From positions 124,001 to 188,000 of the forward strand of contig NZ_JAFMOW010000063.1 in the NCBI RefSeq assembly GCF_019049675.1: DNA of 64,000 bases, given 5' to 3'. Origin of the DNA: Rahnella bonaserana. GTDB lineage: Bacteria > Pseudomonadota > Gammaproteobacteria > Enterobacterales > Enterobacteriaceae. Below, in pieces: positions 58,770 to 64,000 of this stretch. Within the stretch, counting starts at the first letter, position 1. Each line of letters opens with the position of its first letter. The notes under the pieces were generated by a model. The model made no database searches. It saw only the letters and a program-made list of their open reading frames with translations, and was not told the origin of the DNA. Both the position numbers and the translations under genes were made by a program.

Positions 58770-60413
58770 ATGAACAGCGAATTGCCGTGGTGGAAAAACG
58801 GCGTGATTTACCAGATTTACCCAAAGAGTTTTCAGGACACTACGGGCAGCGGCACCGGTGATATCAACGGCATCACGCAGCGTCTGGATTACCTGAAAAC
58901 ACTGGGCGTCGATGCCCTGTGGCTGACACCGATGTACCTCTCTCCGCAGATTGATAACGGCTACGACGTGGCGGATTACTGCGAGATCGACCCGGCTTAC
59001 GGTACGCTGGAAGACTTCGAGCGGCTGACCGCTGAGGCGCATCAGCGCGGGATCCGCATCGTGATGGACATGGTGTTTAATCATACCTCGACGCACCACG
59101 AATGGTTCCGCCAGTCGCAGGATCCGGGCAGTCCATTCCGCCCGTTTTATATCTGGCGTGACAGCGCAGCCGAAGGCGGCCCGCCGAATAACTGGCGTTC
59201 TAAATTCGGTGGCGGTGCCTGGCAGTGGCATGAAACCAGCGGCCAGTATTATCTGCATCTGTTCGCCACCGAGCAGGCCGATCTCAACTGGGAATACCCG
59301 CCGGTGCGCGAGGCGCTGAAAAAAGTCTGCCAGTTCTGGGCGGATAAAGGCGTCGACGGTCTGCGGCTGGATGTGATTAATCTGGTATCAAAACAGCAGG
59401 ACTTCCCGTCCGACGATACCGGTGATGGTCGCCGTTTTTATACCGACGGGCCGCGCATTCATGAGTTCCTGCAGGAATTCAGCCGCGATGTGTTCAAACC
59501 GCTCGGGCTGATGACGGTCGGCGAGATGTCTTCCACCAAACTGGAACATTGCCGCCGCTACGCTGCCAATGACGGCAGTGAACTGTCGATGACGTTTAAC
59601 TTCCATCACCTGAAAGTCGATTATCCCAACGGCGAAAAATGGACGGATGCGCCACCGGATTTCGTCCAGCTCAAGGAGATTTTTCGCGAATGGCAGCAGG
59701 GAATGCACGGGCATGCGTGGAACGCGCTGTTCTGGTGTAATCACGATCAGCCGCGCATTGTGTCGCGCTTTGGTGATGAAGGCGCACTGCGCAATACGTC
59801 TGCCAAAATGCTGGCGATGGTGCTGCACGGTCTGCAGGGCACGCCGTACATCTATCAGGGTGAAGAAATCGGCATGACTAATCCTGGCTTTAAGCATCTG
59901 GAACAGTATCGCGATGTGGAAAGTCTGAATATGTTTGCCGAACTGAAATCCGACGGGCGCAGCAACGAAGAACTGTTGCGCATTCTGGCGAAGAAATCAC
60001 GGGATAACTCGCGCACGCCCATGCAATGGAATGCCGGGGAGCAGGCCGGATTTACCACCGGCACGCCGTGGATTTCCGTCAGCCACAACGCGCAGGATAT
60101 CAATACCGAACAGGCGCTGGCGGATAAAGACTCCGTTTTTTATCTCTATCAGCAACTGATCCGACTGCGCAAAACGCTGCCGGTACTGACCGATGGCGAT
60201 TATCAGGATTTGCTGCCGGAACATCCGCAGTTGTGGTGCTATACCCGTCAGTCAGCAACCAAAACCTTGCGGGTGATGGCAAACCTGAGCGCACAGGATC
60301 AGGCGTTCACCTTGCCGGAATTCACCGGCAGTACGCTGCTGAGTAATTACGACACACCGGCTGCTTCCGGCATGCTTCGTCCTTACGAATGCCTCTGGCA
60401 ACTCACCGAATAA
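58770..60413 (+). CDS. treC: Trehalose-6-phosphate hydrolase
   Basis: TreC splits trehalose-6-phosphate to glucose and glucose-6-phosphate in the cytoplasm. The 547-residue GH13 enzyme has the nucleophile aspartate in GLRLDVINLVS, the acid/base glutamate in TVGEMSS and the third carboxylate in CNHDQPR. I start at ATG 58770 (MNSELPWWKNGVIYQIYP), which has TAAGGAA before it; the in-frame extension overlaps treB. Confidence 0.96.
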   Translation: MNSELPWWKNGVIYQIYPKSFQDTTGSGTGDINGITQRLDYLKTLGVDALWLTPMYLSPQIDNGYDVADYCEIDPAYGTLEDFERLTAEAHQRGIRIVMDMVFNHTSTHHEWFRQSQDPGSPFRPFYIWRDSAAEGGPPNNWRSKFGGGAWQWHETSGQYYLHLFATEQADLNWEYPPVREALKKVCQFWADKGVDGLRLDVINLVSKQQDFPSDDTGDGRRFYTDGPRIHEFLQEFSRDVFKPLGLMTVGEMSSTKLEHCRRYAANDGSELSMTFNFHHLKVDYPNGEKWTDAPPDFVQLKEIFREWQQGMHGHAWNALFWCNHDQPRIVSRFGDEGALRNTSAKMLAMVLHGLQGTPYIYQGEEIGMTNPGFKHLEQYRDVESLNMFAELKSDGRSNEELLRILAKKSRDNSRTPMQWNAGEQAGFTTGTPWISVSHNAQDINTEQALADKDSVFYLYQQLIRLRKTLPVLTDGDYQDLLPEHPQLWCYTRQSATKTLRVMANLSAQDQAFTLPEFTGSTLLSNYDTPAASGMLRPYECLWQLTE

Positions 60414-60432
60414 TCTGAAATTTCTGTTCTGT

Positions 60433-60470
60433 CGGGTCAGTCACACTCGTGTCTGGCCCGTTTATTTTTT
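60433..60470 (+). terminator. Terminator of treBC
   Basis: CGGGTCAG and CTGGCCCG pair over 8 bp (one G-U), and a T-rich run follows. Confidence 0.82.
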
Positions 60471-60591
60471 ATGCATCTCCTTATAAAACAACACGCAAAA
60501 TTCAGGCCAGAACTTACAGTTGGTCACCAATTCTTCCGCCAAAAAAATTCTTTGTTTCAGGTCAATAAAACGAGAATTATCACTCGCGTGA

Positions 60592-60607
60592 ATGCTACAT
60601 GTAGTGT
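60592..60607 (+). promoter_or_regulatory. NrdR box 1
   Basis: ATGCTACATGTAGTGT matches 12 of 16 positions of the NrdR consensus acaCwAtATaTwGtgt. Its centre is 32 bp from that of box 2, three helical turns, the known spacing of NrdR box pairs. NrdR represses ribonucleotide reductase genes when dATP is abundant. Confidence 0.65.
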
Positions 60608-60623
60608 GTATAGTACACACCCA

Positions 60624-60639
60624 ACCCAAGATATAGCGG
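60624..60639 (+). promoter_or_regulatory. NrdR box 2
   Basis: ACCCAAGATATAGCGG matches 12 of 16 NrdR consensus positions and is in phase with box 1. It is 72 bp before nrdD. I looked for an FNR site in the gap 60471-60711 and saw no convincing one. Confidence 0.62.
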
Positions 60640-60711
60640 TTTCCTGCAAAAACCACACAACCGGCCTGTAAGCCTTGTGGGGCGCGGGATCCGCCCAATA
60701 GGAGTGTCATT

Positions 60712-62895
<2,184 letters not shown>

Positions 62896-62899
62896 TGTT

Positions 62900-63364
62900 T
62901 TGAGATTCCATCAATATTATCCGATCGACGTGGTCAACGGGCCGGGAACACGCTGCGTGCTGTTCGTTTCCGGCTGCGTCCACGAATGCCGCGGATGCTA
63001 TAACAAAAGCACCTGGCGGCTGGATTCTGGTAAACCGTTTACGCAGGAAGATGAAGACCGCATTATCGCCGATCTGCAAAGCACAGTGATCCCGCGTCAG
63101 GGTTTAACGCTGTCCGGTGGCGACCCGCTGCATCCGCAAAATCTTTCTGCGGTGCGCCAGTTGTTATTGCGCGTGCAGGCGGAATGTCCGGGCAAAGATG
63201 TGTGGATGTGGACGGGTTATACGCTCGGGGAACTGAGTGCTGAACAGCAGGAAGTCGTGGCGTTAATCAACGTGCTGGTCGACGGTAAATTCGTGCAGGA
63301 ACTGAAAGACCCTGCACTTATCTGGCGCGGCAGCAGCAACCAGGTGATTCATTACCTCAGATAA
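62900..63364 (+). CDS. nrdG: Anaerobic ribonucleotide reductase activase (radical SAM)
   Basis: NrdG generates the glycyl radical on NrdD. The 154-residue protein has the radical SAM cluster site CVHECRGCYNKS (Cx3Cx2C) and LSGGDPLHPQN. The only start in line with E. coli (MNYHQYYP) is a TTG at 62900, 4 bp after the nrdD stop, with a weak ribosome site. Translation is therefore probably coupled to nrdD. No in-frame ATG or GTG gives a full protein. Confidence 0.95.
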   Translation: MRFHQYYPIDVVNGPGTRCVLFVSGCVHECRGCYNKSTWRLDSGKPFTQEDEDRIIADLQSTVIPRQGLTLSGGDPLHPQNLSAVRQLLLRVQAECPGKDVWMWTGYTLGELSAEQQEVVALINVLVDGKFVQELKDPALIWRGSSNQVIHYLR

Positions 63365-63369
63365 CATTA

Positions 63370-63400
63370 AAGGCACTCCTTTTCCGGCAGTGCCTTCTCT
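63370..63400 (+). terminator. Terminator of nrdDG
   Basis: AAGGCACT and AGTGCCTT form an 8-bp stem with an 11-nt loop and a pyrimidine-rich tail. The part from 63401 to 63503 shows no gene. Confidence 0.7.
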
Positions 63401-63503
63401 TTTCTCTCGTCATTACATCTCTTCGTTTTCATCTCTCTTCCCCCGATCCTTTTTCACCCACAACCTTAATCAAAAAATTTGCCGGACTGCCAGACAAACA
63501 GGT

Positions 63504-63535
63504 AAAAAAAATGCGCCTCAAGTGAGGCGCATTTT
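63504..63535 (-). terminator. Terminator of the gene at the right edge
   Basis: AAAATGCGCCTCA and TGAGGCGCATTTT form a 13-bp perfect stem. On the minus strand a run of T follows. It is 29 bp after the stop of the partial gene to the right. Confidence 0.9.
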
Positions 63536-63564
63536 AGGGCTAATGGAGATTACAGTTTTATCAG

Positions 63565-64000
63565 TTACGCGTTCTTAGTACCCCGCTGGTTGATTGGGGT
63601 ATTACTCTCAGACCACTCTGTCTCCTGATAAGTATGCGCGGAAGCCATAACATGTTCTGGCATCAGTGGCTTCCAGTTAGCGGAGCTGTCAGGTAGCTTC
63701 ACTTCTTTACGAACGGGCATACCTTCATACTCCGTCCCGTTGTTCTTGTTCCCATCGCGCGGCGTATCATTCGGCGTGATGTTATTGGTATTTGACCCCG
63801 GCGTCAGCACCACTGGTTTGGCAGGCTGCACAACCGGATATTTTTTACCATCATACTTACTTGGATCGACCTTTTTGCCGTCCGCAGCCGGTGTTTTCGG
63901 CGCAGTATCGCGCGTTTTAACCGCACCACTTCTTGGCACACCCTGATACTGTGTGCCATCTTTACCCGGACCGGTTCTCGGTGGTTCGATCCAGGTTGTG
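63565..64000 (-). CDS. Unknown proline-rich protein, C-terminal part (5' end outside window)
   Basis: The frame is open from the right edge to a TGA... stop side at 63565, 145 codons. It is rich in Pro, Lys, Asn and Thr with no hydrophobic segment, so most of it is probably disordered. Loose repeats of the type (D/N)G-x-x-Y-x-G-(V/M)-P occur: DGTQYQGVP, YDGKKYPVV and NGTEYEGMP. A terminator follows. I do not recognise the family, and the start lies beyond the window. A GTG at 63939 is inside the frame and is not the likely start. Confidence 0.6.
   Translation of the reverse strand, partial: TTWIEPPRTGPGKDGTQYQGVPRSGAVKTRDTAPKTPAADGKKVDPSKYDGKKYPVVQPAKPVVLTPGSNTNNITPNDTPRDGNKNNGTEYEGMPVRKEVKLPDSSANWKPLMPEHVMASAHTYQETEWSESNTPINQRGTKNA

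Noticed and set aside
63390-63578. A 62-residue plus-strand frame after nrdG
   Set aside because: It runs through two terminators and the end of the opposite gene, so it is unlikely to be translated.

Overview
The window reads as chromosome of an enterobacterium of the Yersiniaceae type (Rahnella, Ewingella or Serratia-like). This is an inference from near-E. coli protein sequences, from E. coli-like gene blocks (dnaG-rpoD-mug-ileX, fadH-rlmG-ygjP-ygjR-alx, mgtA-treR-treB-treC-nrdD-nrdG) and from the presence of an rpfF/rpfR pair, which E. coli lacks in full. No species can be fixed from sequence alone.

Layout: 1-3.4 kb holds the end of dnaG, rpoD, mug and the minor tRNA-Ile gene ileX. 3.29-7.38 kb is a compact integrative element of about 4 kb inserted in ileX and bounded by perfect 100-bp direct repeats that start exactly at the anticodon. 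It carries an orphan type VI secretion cargo operon (Hcp tube protein, an L,D-transpeptidase-like Tlde1 effector and its probable immunity protein), an N-terminally shortened P2-type integrase and an unknown zinc-ribbon membrane protein. 7.4-15.1 kb is a catecholate siderophore uptake locus (fepBDGC, fes, fepA) with Fur boxes and no biosynthesis genes. 15.1-20.5 kb has gdhA, ogt, a class A acid phosphatase, an unknown papain-like candidate, and a DUF2000/AraC pair.

20.5-37.8 kb gathers the whole maltose regulon in one place: malM-lamB-malK, divergent malEFG, then malQ-malP and malT. In E. coli this is split over two loci. A hipBA-type toxin-antitoxin pair with a striking 24-bp-arm palindrome sits between malG and malQ. 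38-46.6 kb holds a small membrane protein, bglX, the convergent rpfR/rpfF DSF signalling pair and fadH. 46.6-51.6 kb holds rlmG, ygjP, ygjR, a class I glutamine amidotransferase and alx behind a Mn2+ (yybP-ykoY) riboswitch whose aptamer appears to carry an inserted intergenic repeat.

51.6-53.0 kb is a second, AT-rich orphan Hcp unit next to what looks like the stump of a GH20 hexosaminidase gene. 53.1-63.4 kb holds mgtA with an mgtL-type leader peptide and PhoP promoter, the trehalose genes treR/treB/treC, and the anaerobic ribonucleotide reductase genes nrdD/nrdG behind a correctly spaced NrdR box pair. The window ends inside an unrecognised proline-rich gene.

Three copies of one intergenic inverted-repeat family occur (dnaG/rpoD, lamB/malM and inside the alx leader). 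The most interesting material is the tRNA-borne T6SS cargo element, the repeat inside the riboswitch and the unknown 309-residue protein with a duplicated hairpin around it.
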